From positions 1 through 5,486 of the forward strand of contig DHUW01000038.1 in NCBI GenBank assembly GCA_002409365.1: DNA of 5,486 nt. The letters are read 5' to 3'. Below, piece by piece: positions 1 to 5,486 of the stretch. Within the stretch, counting starts at the first letter, position 1. Each line of letters starts with the position of its first letter. The DNA is from Anaerolineaceae bacterium UBA5224. GTDB lineage: Bacteria > Chloroflexota > Anaerolineae > Anaerolineales > Anaerolineaceae. The translations under genes and the position numbers were made by a program. The notes below the pieces were generated by a model. That model saw only the letters and a program-made list of their open reading frames with translations. It was not told the DNA's origin and searched no databases.

Positions 1-3000
1 GTTGCGAACAATCTCGGTCAATACGTTCCGCTGGGAGTTCCCGACACAACCACTTTCCCAGGTGCTGATTATTATGTGATCGCACTTGTGCAGCATCGTG
101 AGCAAATGAACTCCTCACTACCAGCCCAGGGAACGCTTTTACGTGAGTATGTGCAGCTTGAAACAGCGGCAAATGCTTCCTGGAGCGAGAGTGAACCTCT
201 TGTAAATCACTTGCTGGATGGGACAACAACCCCAGCCTTAATGCCTGATGGCAGCCAGGCAGTAGGTATTGGCAAACCCCACTATTTAGGCCCAATCATC
301 CAGGCTAATAAAGACCGTCCTGTTCGAATTGTTTTCTACAACCTGCTGCCTACTGGCGCTGACGGCGATCTATTCCTTCCAGTTGATACTACCTTCATGG
401 GATCTGGTATGGGTCCAATGGAGATGACAGATCCGGTTGACCAGGGTTCTGTGCTTGATGGTGTCCGCAACCCGATTTGTGGTGAACCCAACCTGAGCAT
501 GATGGATCGTATGATGTGTTTCTCACAGAACCGGGCAACGCTTCACCTTCATGGTGGCATTACCCCCTGGATCTCTGATGGTACTCCCCACCAATGGATT
601 ACTCCTGCTGATGAAATGACCAGTTGGCCAGAAGGCGTCATTGTTCGCCAGGTGCCCGACATGGTTGGGCTTGACCGCCCGGCTGGTGTGCCAGATTGTA
701 CTGCAGCTGATGACGGTTGTATGACTTTTTATTACACCAACCAGCAAAGTTCCCGCTTCATGTTCTATCACGATCACTCCTGGGGCATCACCCGCCTGAA
801 CGTTTACGCTGGTGAAGCCGCAGGATACATCATTCGTGATGAGACGGAACAGACTTTGATTGACAGTGGTTTACTGCCAAGCGGACAGTATGAAATTCCA
901 TTGGTTATCCAGGACAAAACCTTTGTTTCTTCTCCCGAACAAATGGCTGAGCTCGATCCCACCTGGGATTACAGCCGTTGGGGCGCTGAAGGCGATCTCT
1001 GGTATGAGCACGTCTATATGCCCGCAGAAAATCCAGCTGATCCTTCAGGCATGAGTTCTTATGGACGCTGGTTCTATGGACCTTGGTTCTGGCCTCCTGC
1101 TGACCCCCAGTATCCTCCAATTGCCAATCCTTACTTTGGCTTGGATCCCGAAGGCGCCGATGGCATAAGGCACACCGCAGATGACTGGGGTATTCTCCTG
1201 GCAAGCCCCTGTGACCTGGAAGATCCGACCACCTGGCAATATGATACTGACCCCTTCTGCGAGCCGCCTTTCATTCCGGGCACGCCTAACAACTCGGCTG
1301 GTATGGAAGAGTTCAACGATACTCCGGTTGTGAATGGTACTGCTTATCCTACGACCACAGTAGAACCGACGGCTTATCGTTTCCGCATCCTGAACGCTGC
1401 CAACGACCGCTTCTTCAACTTGCAGTGGTATGTTGCTGATCCCACCCAGATTGGCGACCTGCTGATCGGTGCGACCGAAGTTGCTCTGAACCCGGATGAA
1501 GTAGCCGCAGCGCAACTCGACCCCAACGTATTTCCTACACCAGATCTGAGCCTGAGTCCAGCTGGTCCGGATTGGATCCAAGTCGGAACTGAAAGCGGAT
1601 TCTTACCGCAACCAGTGCAAATTCCCGCCCAACCCATAACATGGATCACAGACCCCACCCGTTTTGATGTCGGACTCGTAGATCAGCACTCACTTTTGAT
1701 GGGACCCGCTGAACGCGCTGATGTGGTGGTGGACTTCTCAGCCTATGCTGGTCAGACTTTGATCCTCTACAATGATGCGCCAGCAGCTTTTCCTGCTCGC
1801 ATTTCCACTTATGACTACTATACAGGCATGCCCGACATGTACCCCAACGCTCCCGCAGTGGTACTGCCAGGTTATGGACCTAATACCCGCACTGTCATGC
1901 AAGTTAAAGTGCTTCCCAACGCACCAGCACCAACCTACGATTTCAATGCTTTGAGGTCGGCCTTCCTGCACAAGGCTGATGGTTCTGGCGTTTTTGAAGC
2001 TGGGCAACCTCCTATTGTGGTTGGTCAGGCTGCTTATAATGCTTCGTACGGTACCGACTTTACTTCTGCTGGTTGGTGTAATGGACCGATCGATCCCAGC
2101 CCTGAATGTGATGGTTTCGCTCGTATTTCTGACCAGGGTGGTGACACCTTCAATTTTGACACCCTTTTGGGCAACCAACTTGGCGTCAAGATTGAACCTA
2201 AGGCTATCCAGGACGAAATGAACGAATCAAATTTCGAACCATTTGGTCGTATGCAGGGCAATCTGGGGTTGGAAGTGGTTCCAGCGACCCCTGGATTGCA
2301 GAACTTGGTTTTGTATCCTTTTGTCAACCCGCCTACTGAAATGTTCGATGGCACCAACTTGCCTACCACGGCAAATTTGACACCCATTTCAATTGGGGAT
2401 GATGGTACGCAGATCTGGAAAATTACCCACAATGGTGTAGATTCACACCCGATTCACTTCCATCTTTATGATGTTCAATTATTGAACCGGGTGACCTGGG
2501 ATAATATAATCAAACCTCCTGAAGGAAATGAACTCGGTTGGAAGGATACTGTGCGGGTACATCCACTGGAGGACACGTACTTTGCCATCCGACCAATCAT
2601 ACCTATCTTTCCCTTTGAAATACCTAACTCTATCCGTCCAATGGATCCGATGATGCCGTTGGGGAATACAACGATGTTCAACCCGATAGATCCGGATGGT
2701 ATCCCGACCGATCCAATTGTGAACAGCCTGGTCAACTTCGGCTGGGAATATATGTACCACTGTCACATCCTTTCTCATGAAGAGATGGATATGATGAGAC
2801 CAAATGTTGTGGCTATGCCGCCAATTGCTCCGAATAGTCTGATGCATTCGATCAGCGGGAATTCCCTTACCCTCGTTTGGCAGGACAACTCGATCACCGA
2901 GACCGGATTTGATATTCAAGCCACAAGTGACGGTATCACCTGGGTCAGTGTGGGCATAAGCCCTTCGCCATTGGATCAACCTAATATTCATGGCGCACGA

Positions 3001-3195
3001 AGCTTTACAGACACCGCCTATAACGCGACCAAAATTGCTTATCGGGTTGTTGCATTGAACACAATCGGATATCAGCACACATCGCCCCAAAACGTAGCGA
3101 ATGACTTCCCCACACTTACGGTGCAATCCATGTCCGCGCCGTATTACTTGGGTGTTCCTATGTTCTATCAGTACGTGCCGGGGATCTTTAAATAA
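1..3195 (+). CDS. Secreted three-domain multicopper oxidase (CotA/bilirubin oxidase type) with C-terminal fibronectin III domain, 5' partial
   Basis: The frame is open from base 1 to the TAA at 3193-3195, giving 1064 codons. The true start and any signal peptide lie upstream, and the GTG at 76 is only an internal codon. All copper-ligand motifs of a laccase-type multicopper oxidase are visible (codon numbers from base 1): HLHGG 182-186, HDH 257-259, HPIHFH 816-821, and HCHILSHEEMDMM 920-932 with type 1 Cys921, His926 and axial Met931. Other family landmarks are VVNGTAYP (443-450), GPAERAD (568-574) and GWKDTV (846-851), which closely resemble Bacillus CotA. Such enzymes couple one-electron oxidation of phenolics, bilirubin-like compounds or metals to reduction of O2 to water. 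The HDH-to-HPIHFH distance (about 560 residues) is roughly twice that of CotA, so the middle carries large insertions. A fibronectin III-like domain covers about codons 940-1037. Eight non-copper Cys form four close pairs, which suits an extracytoplasmic protein. The substrate cannot be told; Mn or Fe oxidation is possible. Transcription ends at the hairpins downstream. Confidence 0.95.
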   Translation, partial: VANNLGQYVPLGVPDTTTFPGADYYVIALVQHREQMNSSLPAQGTLLREYVQLETAANASWSESEPLVNHLLDGTTTPALMPDGSQAVGIGKPHYLGPIIQANKDRPVRIVFYNLLPTGADGDLFLPVDTTFMGSGMGPMEMTDPVDQGSVLDGVRNPICGEPNLSMMDRMMCFSQNRATLHLHGGITPWISDGTPHQWITPADEMTSWPEGVIVRQVPDMVGLDRPAGVPDCTAADDGCMTFYYTNQQSSRFMFYHDHSWGITRLNVYAGEAAGYIIRDETEQTLIDSGLLPSGQYEIPLVIQDKTFVSSPEQMAELDPTWDYSRWGAEGDLWYEHVYMPAENPADPSGMSSYGRWFYGPWFWPPADPQYPPIANPYFGLDPEGADGIRHTADDWGILLASPCDLEDPTTWQYDTDPFCEPPFIPGTPNNSAGMEEFNDTPVVNGTAYPTTTVEPTAYRFRILNAANDRFFNLQWYVADPTQIGDLLIGATEVALNPDEVAAAQLDPNVFPTPDLSLSPAGPDWIQVGTESGFLPQPVQIPAQPITWITDPTRFDVGLVDQHSLLMGPAERADVVVDFSAYAGQTLILYNDAPAAFPARISTYDYYTGMPDMYPNAPAVVLPGYGPNTRTVMQVKVLPNAPAPTYDFNALRSAFLHKADGSGVFEAGQPPIVVGQAAYNASYGTDFTSAGWCNGPIDPSPECDGFARISDQGGDTFNFDTLLGNQLGVKIEPKAIQDEMNESNFEPFGRMQGNLGLEVVPATPGLQNLVLYPFVNPPTEMFDGTNLPTTANLTPISIGDDGTQIWKITHNGVDSHPIHFHLYDVQLLNRVTWDNIIKPPEGNELGWKDTVRVHPLEDTYFAIRPIIPIFPFEIPNSIRPMDPMMPLGNTTMFNPIDPDGIPTDPIVNSLVNFGWEYMYHCHILSHEEMDMMRPNVVAMPPIAPNSLMHSISGNSLTLVWQDNSITETGFDIQATSDGITWVSVGISPSPLDQPNIHGARSFTDTAYNATKIAYRVVALNTIGYQHTSPQNVANDFPTLTVQSMSAPYYLGVPMFYQYVPGIFK

Positions 3196-3211
3196 CCGGT
3201 GAGTAACGACC

Positions 3212-3259
3212 GTGGATTGCAGGTATTCCCAAACGTCACTTCCTCGCCCTGCAATCCAC
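3212..3259. repeat. Perfect 12-bp inverted repeat (stem-loop) just after the oxidase gene
   Basis: GTGGATTGCAGG (3212-3223) is exactly complementary to CCTGCAATCCAC (3248-3259), with a 24-base loop between them. It starts 16 bases after the oxidase stop codon and ends 10 bases before the terminator stem. No T-run follows on either strand, so it is not a classical intrinsic terminator. It could protect the 3' end of the oxidase mRNA, act as a protein-binding site, or be a scattered genomic repeat. The sequence alone does not decide between these. Confidence 0.8.
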
Positions 3260-3269
3260 AAATTATACA

Positions 3270-3303
3270 AAAAGGCTGTCTCCCTTATGGAAGACAGCCT
3301 TTT
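3270..3303. terminator. Bidirectional Rho-independent terminator between convergent genes
   Basis: AAAAGGCTGTCT (3270-3281) pairs perfectly with AGACAGCCTTTT (3292-3303). In the loop, two further C-G pairs can close a TTAT tetraloop beyond one mismatch. On the plus strand the stem ends in TTTT and then CATTTAA. On the minus strand the same stem is followed by a run of five T. It therefore can terminate both the oxidase transcript from the left and the DUF1801 transcript from the right, whose stop codon lies about 40 bases away. Confidence 0.92.
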
Positions 3304-3340
3304 CATTTAAGAAGAGAAAAAACAGAGCCCGAGGGTAACT

Positions 3341-3793
3341 TTAGCGCCTGCTGGCTTGCGTTGTTTCGTATATGCGGATGTAGTCTGCGACCGATGTTTT
3401 GGCAATAAGACGAGCGATCGTCTCCAGTGGTAGTTGCTCCAGCGTATTGAAGCGAACGCAAGATTTGCCCATATCGGGTTTGATTCCCATGCTGGCAAAA
3501 GCATCCATTAGTTCCTTGTAATCTGCAGTGTTCTGATAAACTGCCATCAAGTAAAGCGAGTTGTAATTTTTTTGAGCAGCCAGGCCAACATTGCTAAGGG
3601 GGTTCTTGTTGTAGGTATCCGGATAAATCTCCAAGGGGATTTCATAACTGAGCATGCCCCAGTTGATTGTTTCCTGGTAACCTTCGGGAAGGTTTTGCAA
3701 GATCAGATCGCGTACAGCGGAGATTATCTCACGACGTTCTTCTGGCAAACTGGCAAGATATTCATCGGGGGTGGTGGTTGAAGTTGAGACCAT
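3341..3793 (-). CDS. DUF1801 (YdhG-like) family protein
   Basis: This is a 150-aa soluble protein with no signal peptide or membrane segment. It matches the DUF1801/YdhG-like family by its order of motifs: an N-terminal PDEYLASLPEERRE helix (residues 9-22), ETINWGMLSYEIP (41-53), a central strand NSLYLMAVY (78-86), and the family hallmark DMGKSCVRF (107-115) followed by LPLETIARLI. The fold resembles frataxin. Bacillus subtilis YdhG (Fra) has been described as an intracellular iron chaperone, but most family members are uncharacterised, so iron binding here is only a possibility. An in-frame upstream start would add 29 residues that do not look like the family. ATG 3793-3791 is chosen because it has a Shine-Dalgarno at the right distance. 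The gene converges on the oxidase across a shared terminator and lies 98 bases after the other minus-strand gene, so it may be read from its own promoter, from the upstream gene, or both. Confidence 0.88.
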   Translation of the reverse strand: MVSTSTTTPDEYLASLPEERREIISAVRDLILQNLPEGYQETINWGMLSYEIPLEIYPDTYNKNPLSNVGLAAQKNYNSLYLMAVYQNTADYKELMDAFASMGIKPDMGKSCVRFNTLEQLPLETIARLIAKTSVADYIRIYETTQASRR

Positions 3794-3798
3794 GAGAA

Positions 3799-3805
3799 TC
3801 CTTTT
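3799..3805 (-). promoter_or_regulatory. Ribosome binding site fixing the DUF1801 start
   Basis: Read on the minus strand, AAAAGGA lies 5 bases before the ATG at 3793-3791. This Shine-Dalgarno spacing favours the 150-aa product over the longer open frame that begins at 3880. Confidence 0.75.
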
Positions 3806-3821
3806 CTGAGTAGTAATAACA

Positions 3822-3849
3822 ATTGTAGCCTTGCGAAGCCATGATGCAA
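3822..3849 (-). promoter_or_regulatory. Candidate sigma-70-type promoter for the DUF1801 gene
   Basis: On the minus strand, a good -10 hexamer TACAAT (3827-3822) sits 16 bases after a weak -35-like TTGCAT (3849-3844). Transcription would begin near 3815, leaving a leader of roughly 20 bases that holds the Shine-Dalgarno. The -35 matches consensus at only three positions, so an activator may be needed or the call may be wrong. Confidence 0.4.
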
Positions 3850-3862
3850 GAGAGGGTATAAG

Positions 3863-3878
3863 GAGACAAGATTGTCTC
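3863..3878. promoter_or_regulatory. 16-bp palindrome, possible operator upstream of the DUF1801 promoter
   Basis: GAGACAA (3863-3869) and TTGTCTC (3872-3878) are perfect inverted halves separated by GA. The palindrome lies between the two minus-strand genes, 13 bases upstream of the candidate -35 box. It has no following T-run, so it is a poor terminator. Its place and symmetry fit a dimeric regulator's binding site, but the regulator is unknown and a 7-bp half-site can arise by chance. Confidence 0.35.
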
Positions 3879-3891
3879 AAAGGAAAAAGGG

Positions 3892-4155
3892 TCAGGACGG
3901 TTTTAAGATTCCCTTTTCAATTTCAGGGAGAGAATCGATCAGTTCTTTTGCCTCGCGTTTGATTTCCGGGTCGGTACTGGGAGAGTGCTGGATTAGCTTG
4001 ACCAATTCGAAGGCTTTTTTGAGTTTGTCCTTCACCTGAGCGGTGTAGCTGAAAAAATCCCAGCCCATTGAAGAGGGGCGGGGTATTTCGCTGGCTTCAT
4101 CAATCAGTTTTCGTGCTTGTCTGATGCGTTGTTCGGGGGTAAGTGCTTTTGACAT
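3892..4155 (-). CDS. Unrecognised small helical cytoplasmic protein (87 aa)
   Basis: I do not recognise this protein. From ATG 4155-4153 it gives 87 residues, beginning MSKALTPEQRIRQARKLIDE and ending in KGILKPS. It is rich in charged residues (Lys, Glu, Arg, Asp) and probably mostly helical: helices near residues 6-22, 36-55 and 62-80 are separated by Pro/Ser turns (PRPSSMGWDF, HSPSTDP). It has no Cys, signal peptide or membrane segment. The open frame continues upstream to a TTG at 4215, but those 20 extra residues look like translated intergenic DNA and lack a convincing Shine-Dalgarno. The chosen ATG also has no Shine-Dalgarno. Instead a TATAAT box ends 6 bases before it, suggesting a leaderless mRNA. 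It is first of two minus-strand genes and divergent from the membrane-protein gene at 4278. It could be a small regulatory or scaffold protein, but no function is assigned. Confidence 0.7.
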   Translation of the reverse strand: MSKALTPEQRIRQARKLIDEASEIPRPSSMGWDFFSYTAQVKDKLKKAFELVKLIQHSPSTDPEIKREAKELIDSLPEIEKGILKPS

Positions 4156-4161
4156 AAGGCG

Positions 4162-4167
4162 ATTATA
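4162..4167 (-). promoter_or_regulatory. Consensus -10 box placed for a leaderless transcript
   Basis: On the minus strand a perfect TATAAT (4167-4162) is followed by CGCCTT and then the ATG at 4155. With a -10 hexamer ending at -7, transcription would start on or next to the A of the start codon. The gene also lacks a Shine-Dalgarno, which fits leaderless initiation. No good -35 is seen at 16-18 bases: TTTCAT at 17 is weak, and TTGACC is 23 bases away. Confidence 0.5.
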
Positions 4168-4233
4168 GTGGAAAAACCGACAGGATGAAAGGTCAAATGG
4201 GTACAAAACTTGCAAGGATAAACGTGTGAGTCT

Positions 4234-4254
4234 CGATCGATCGCGTTTGAAACG
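4234..4254. promoter_or_regulatory. Two adjacent short palindromes in the divergent intergenic region
   Basis: The 122 bases between the divergent genes (4156-4277) hold a 10-bp perfect palindrome, CGATCGATCG (4234-4243), followed directly by CGTTT-G-AAACG (4244-4254). They end just before the Shine-Dalgarno (AGAGGAAGG, 4259-4267) of the gene at 4278. They could be operator half-sites or a small leader hairpin, but they are short enough to be chance. No clear plus-strand promoter was found in this interval. Confidence 0.25.
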
Positions 4255-4277
4255 GTTAAGAGGAAGGGCGTGAAATT

Positions 4278-4961
4278 ATGAACGAAGAAAAAGATGGAAA
4301 AAAGCTGGCTTTCTGGTTGGTTTTGTTCTTTTTGATTGTTATCATGCTCGGCGGATTTGTGGGCAAACGGCTTGTGCAGATCGTCCGAGCATCAATTGAA
4401 CCCGAAACAACTGCAGTAACCGAAAGCATTGATGATAAAGATGATAACGCGAAAGTTCCGGAATTTGCCGACACTTCAGAGCAGGTTACTCCACTGGAAT
4501 TAGCTGGTGGCTATTCTTTTCCGACTGCCACTCCCTACCAACCTCCCATACCGACTGCCACAGTAAAGCCAACTGAAAGTCCTACTAAGACATCCACGGC
4601 AATCCCTACCAATACAACCACACAAAGCCCAACAAGCACAGCAACACAAAGCCCAACAAGTACATCAACAGCTTCACCTACCCACGTCGCCAGTGCCACA
4701 CCGTCAAGAACTCCCCCACAAATTTTCGGCGAGGGTTCTGAGACACCTTCGATCACACCCCCAATTGTTACCGTTACAACTCCCCCTGAGGTCGAGGATA
4801 CTCAAATTCCGCCTACACAGCCTACTTTCACACTAACGGCAACCCCCTCCAAACCGCCAACAGTTGGTCCTCCTGGAGATCCCGGAAGTTACATCAGCGT
4901 TGGAATAATTATTGGACTGATCGGATTACTTTGTTTTGGCTTGTATTTCCGAAAATCATAA
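4278..4961 (+). CDS. Membrane protein with two terminal helices and a Ser/Thr/Pro-rich extracytoplasmic stalk
   Basis: This is a 227-aa protein of unknown function. A charged N-terminus (MNEEKDGKK) precedes a membrane helix at about residues 10-29. A short acidic stretch follows, then a long low-complexity region (about 80-200) dominated by Thr, Ser and Pro with repeated PTATP/SPTST-like words. A second helix at 206-224 ends in RKS. The positive charges at both ends predict both termini inside and the stalk outside. Such linkers are typical of surface proteins and could be O-glycosylated. No catalytic or binding domain is visible. The start has a Shine-Dalgarno (AGAGGAAGG, 4259-4267) 10 bases upstream. 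The C-terminal hydrophobic helix plus basic tail resembles the rear part of a cell-wall sorting signal, but no LPxTG motif precedes it, so a simple anchor is preferred. The next gene begins 42 bases later with no terminator between, suggesting co-transcription. A 24-bp tandem repeat lies in the stalk. Confidence 0.85.
   Translation: MNEEKDGKKLAFWLVLFFLIVIMLGGFVGKRLVQIVRASIEPETTAVTESIDDKDDNAKVPEFADTSEQVTPLELAGGYSFPTATPYQPPIPTATVKPTESPTKTSTAIPTNTTTQSPTSTATQSPTSTSTASPTHVASATPSRTPPQIFGEGSETPSITPPIVTVTTPPEVEDTQIPPTQPTFTLTATPSKPPTVGPPGDPGSYISVGIIIGLIGLLCFGLYFRKS
4621..4668 (+). repeat. 24-bp tandem duplication in the Thr/Ser/Pro stalk
   Basis: Two units, 4621-4644 and 4645-4668, differ at only two bases (C/T at unit position 17 and G/T at position 21). 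In frame they encode two eight-residue repeats, TQSPTSTA then TQSPTSTS. An in-frame duplication of this type lets the stalk change length without disturbing the membrane helices. Confidence 0.85.
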
Positions 4962-5003
4962 CAAATTAAGCGGTAGTGGTGATAATTGCTGCATGGCTCA
5001 AAT

Positions 5004-5486
5004 ATGAATAAAAAAGCGAAACCGATTTTTCTCCTTCTTGGCATCATTTTTAGCCTTTTAGGTGGTATTGTCATTGGAAGAGCCATGCGATACAAGAATT
5101 CACCCGCATTGGCACTGATCCCAGGTATTTCTATACGATCGACCTCAACGCAATTTCAATCTGCTCAAGCAACAGCAGCACCCGAACAATTTGGGAATGA
5201 GCCTACTGCTGAGTCTTCTCCACCAGAGCAAAGTTTGGGGAAGGACCAGAACTGGATGAAGTTCGGCGAGTTGAATTTGCTCGAAGGTGAACTGGGATTT
5301 TATTTTATTTCCAGTTGTGATGGCGGTGTGAACATCTCAATCCTGCCTGTAGAGGTGACCGCCTGGCACCCGGAGGTTTTTGAGGGTGAGGAATTTGGGA
5401 TCGGCAAAAATGTTGCTGTAGCCTGGGAACACCTTGGTTATGCAGGCTTGTGGATACATTCGGGCTGGGATTTTTGGGCTGAACGT
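5004..5486 (+). CDS. Membrane-anchored extracytoplasmic protein of unknown function, 3' partial
   Basis: The frame is open from ATG 5004 to the right edge, giving 161 codons with no stop. A basic N-terminus (MNKKAKP) leads into a membrane helix at about residues 8-25, followed by RAMRYK. A Ser/Thr/Ala/Gln/Pro-rich linker covers about 45-80. A globular domain then starts with strand-like segments (GELGFYFISSC, VNISILPVEVTAW) and an aromatic/His-rich stretch with WEHLGYAGLWIHSGWDF at about 141-157. The likely topology is cytoplasmic N-terminus and exported domain, as in its neighbour 42 bases upstream, with which it probably shares a transcript. I do not recognise the domain. A sortase-like fold is a weak possibility, but the diagnostic TLxTC cysteine motif would lie beyond the edge. 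There is no good Shine-Dalgarno within 4-12 bases. A five-codon mini-frame (4993-5007) overlaps the start as ATGA and may couple translation. Confidence 0.75.
   Translation, partial: MNKKAKPIFLLLGIIFSLLGGIVIGRAMRYKNSPALALIPGISIRSTSTQFQSAQATAAPEQFGNEPTAESSPPEQSLGKDQNWMKFGELNLLEGELGFYFISSCDGGVNISILPVEVTAWHPEVFEGEEFGIGKNVAVAWEHLGYAGLWIHSGWDFWAER

Noticed and set aside
76..78. GTG as the oxidase start codon
   Set aside because: The frame stays open to base 1, and the preceding codons (ending PGADYY) read on as part of the same first cupredoxin-domain region. No Shine-Dalgarno or signal peptide follows the GTG.
1045..1581. 178-codon minus-strand open frame inside the oxidase gene
   Set aside because: It is a shadow of the middle of the oxidase. 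It has no plausible domain, start signal or separate promoter.
2479..3306. Long 275-codon open frame on the minus strand
   Set aside because: It lies opposite the end of the oxidase, whose frame carries the HPIHFH and HCH copper motifs, and runs through the terminator. Its translation is rich in His, Arg and Cys with no recognisable domain, as expected of a shadow frame.
3794..3880. N-terminal extension of the DUF1801 protein to 3880
   Set aside because: A good Shine-Dalgarno and a family-like N-terminus support ATG 3793-3791, and the extension covers the candidate promoter and palindrome.
4156..4215. Longer form of the 87-aa protein from TTG 4215
   Set aside because: It would translate the TATAAT region, has no convincing ribosome site, and its 20 residues look unlike the charged helical body.
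4535..4756. Valine/glycine/leucine-rich 73-codon minus-strand frame
   Set aside because: Its repetitive composition is just the complement of the Thr/Ser/Pro stalk codons on the plus strand.

Overview
The window looks like bacterial chromosome of moderate G+C. The best guess, by inference only, is a Chloroflexota (Anaerolineae-like) organism. The clues are a large secreted multicopper oxidase ending in a fibronectin type III domain and an aromatic YxxxVPxxFK-type tail, next to membrane-anchored proteins with long Ser/Thr/Pro linkers of the 'PTATP' style. No rRNA, tRNA, CRISPR, transposase or phage gene was seen.

Layout. (1) Positions 1-3195, plus strand: the C-terminal 1064 codons of a CotA/bilirubin-oxidase-type multicopper oxidase whose start lies left of the window. 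All four copper-binding motifs are intact. (2) Positions 3196-3340: a convergent intergenic region with two consecutive stem-loops, a perfect 12-bp inverted repeat and then a strong bidirectional terminator. (3) Positions 3341-4155, minus strand: two small cytoplasmic genes. Transcription order is an unrecognised 87-aa helical protein (4155-3892), then a DUF1801/YdhG-like protein (3793-3341). The first seems to have a TATAAT box placed for a leaderless transcript. The second has its own Shine-Dalgarno, a candidate promoter and a 16-bp palindrome upstream. (4) Positions 4156-4277: a divergent intergenic region with short palindromes. (5) Positions 4278-5486, plus strand: two tandem genes for membrane-anchored extracytoplasmic proteins. 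The first has a membrane helix at each end around a Ser/Thr/Pro-rich stalk. The second has an N-terminal helix, a short linker and the start of a globular domain, and runs off the right edge.

The genes do not form one pathway. The oxidase is an extracellular redox enzyme that ends its own transcription unit. The minus-strand pair is probably unrelated cytoplasmic housekeeping. The right-hand pair is likely a small envelope operon. The oxidase, the bidirectional terminator and the DUF1801 gene are well supported. The promoter calls, the organism guess and any sortase link are tentative.
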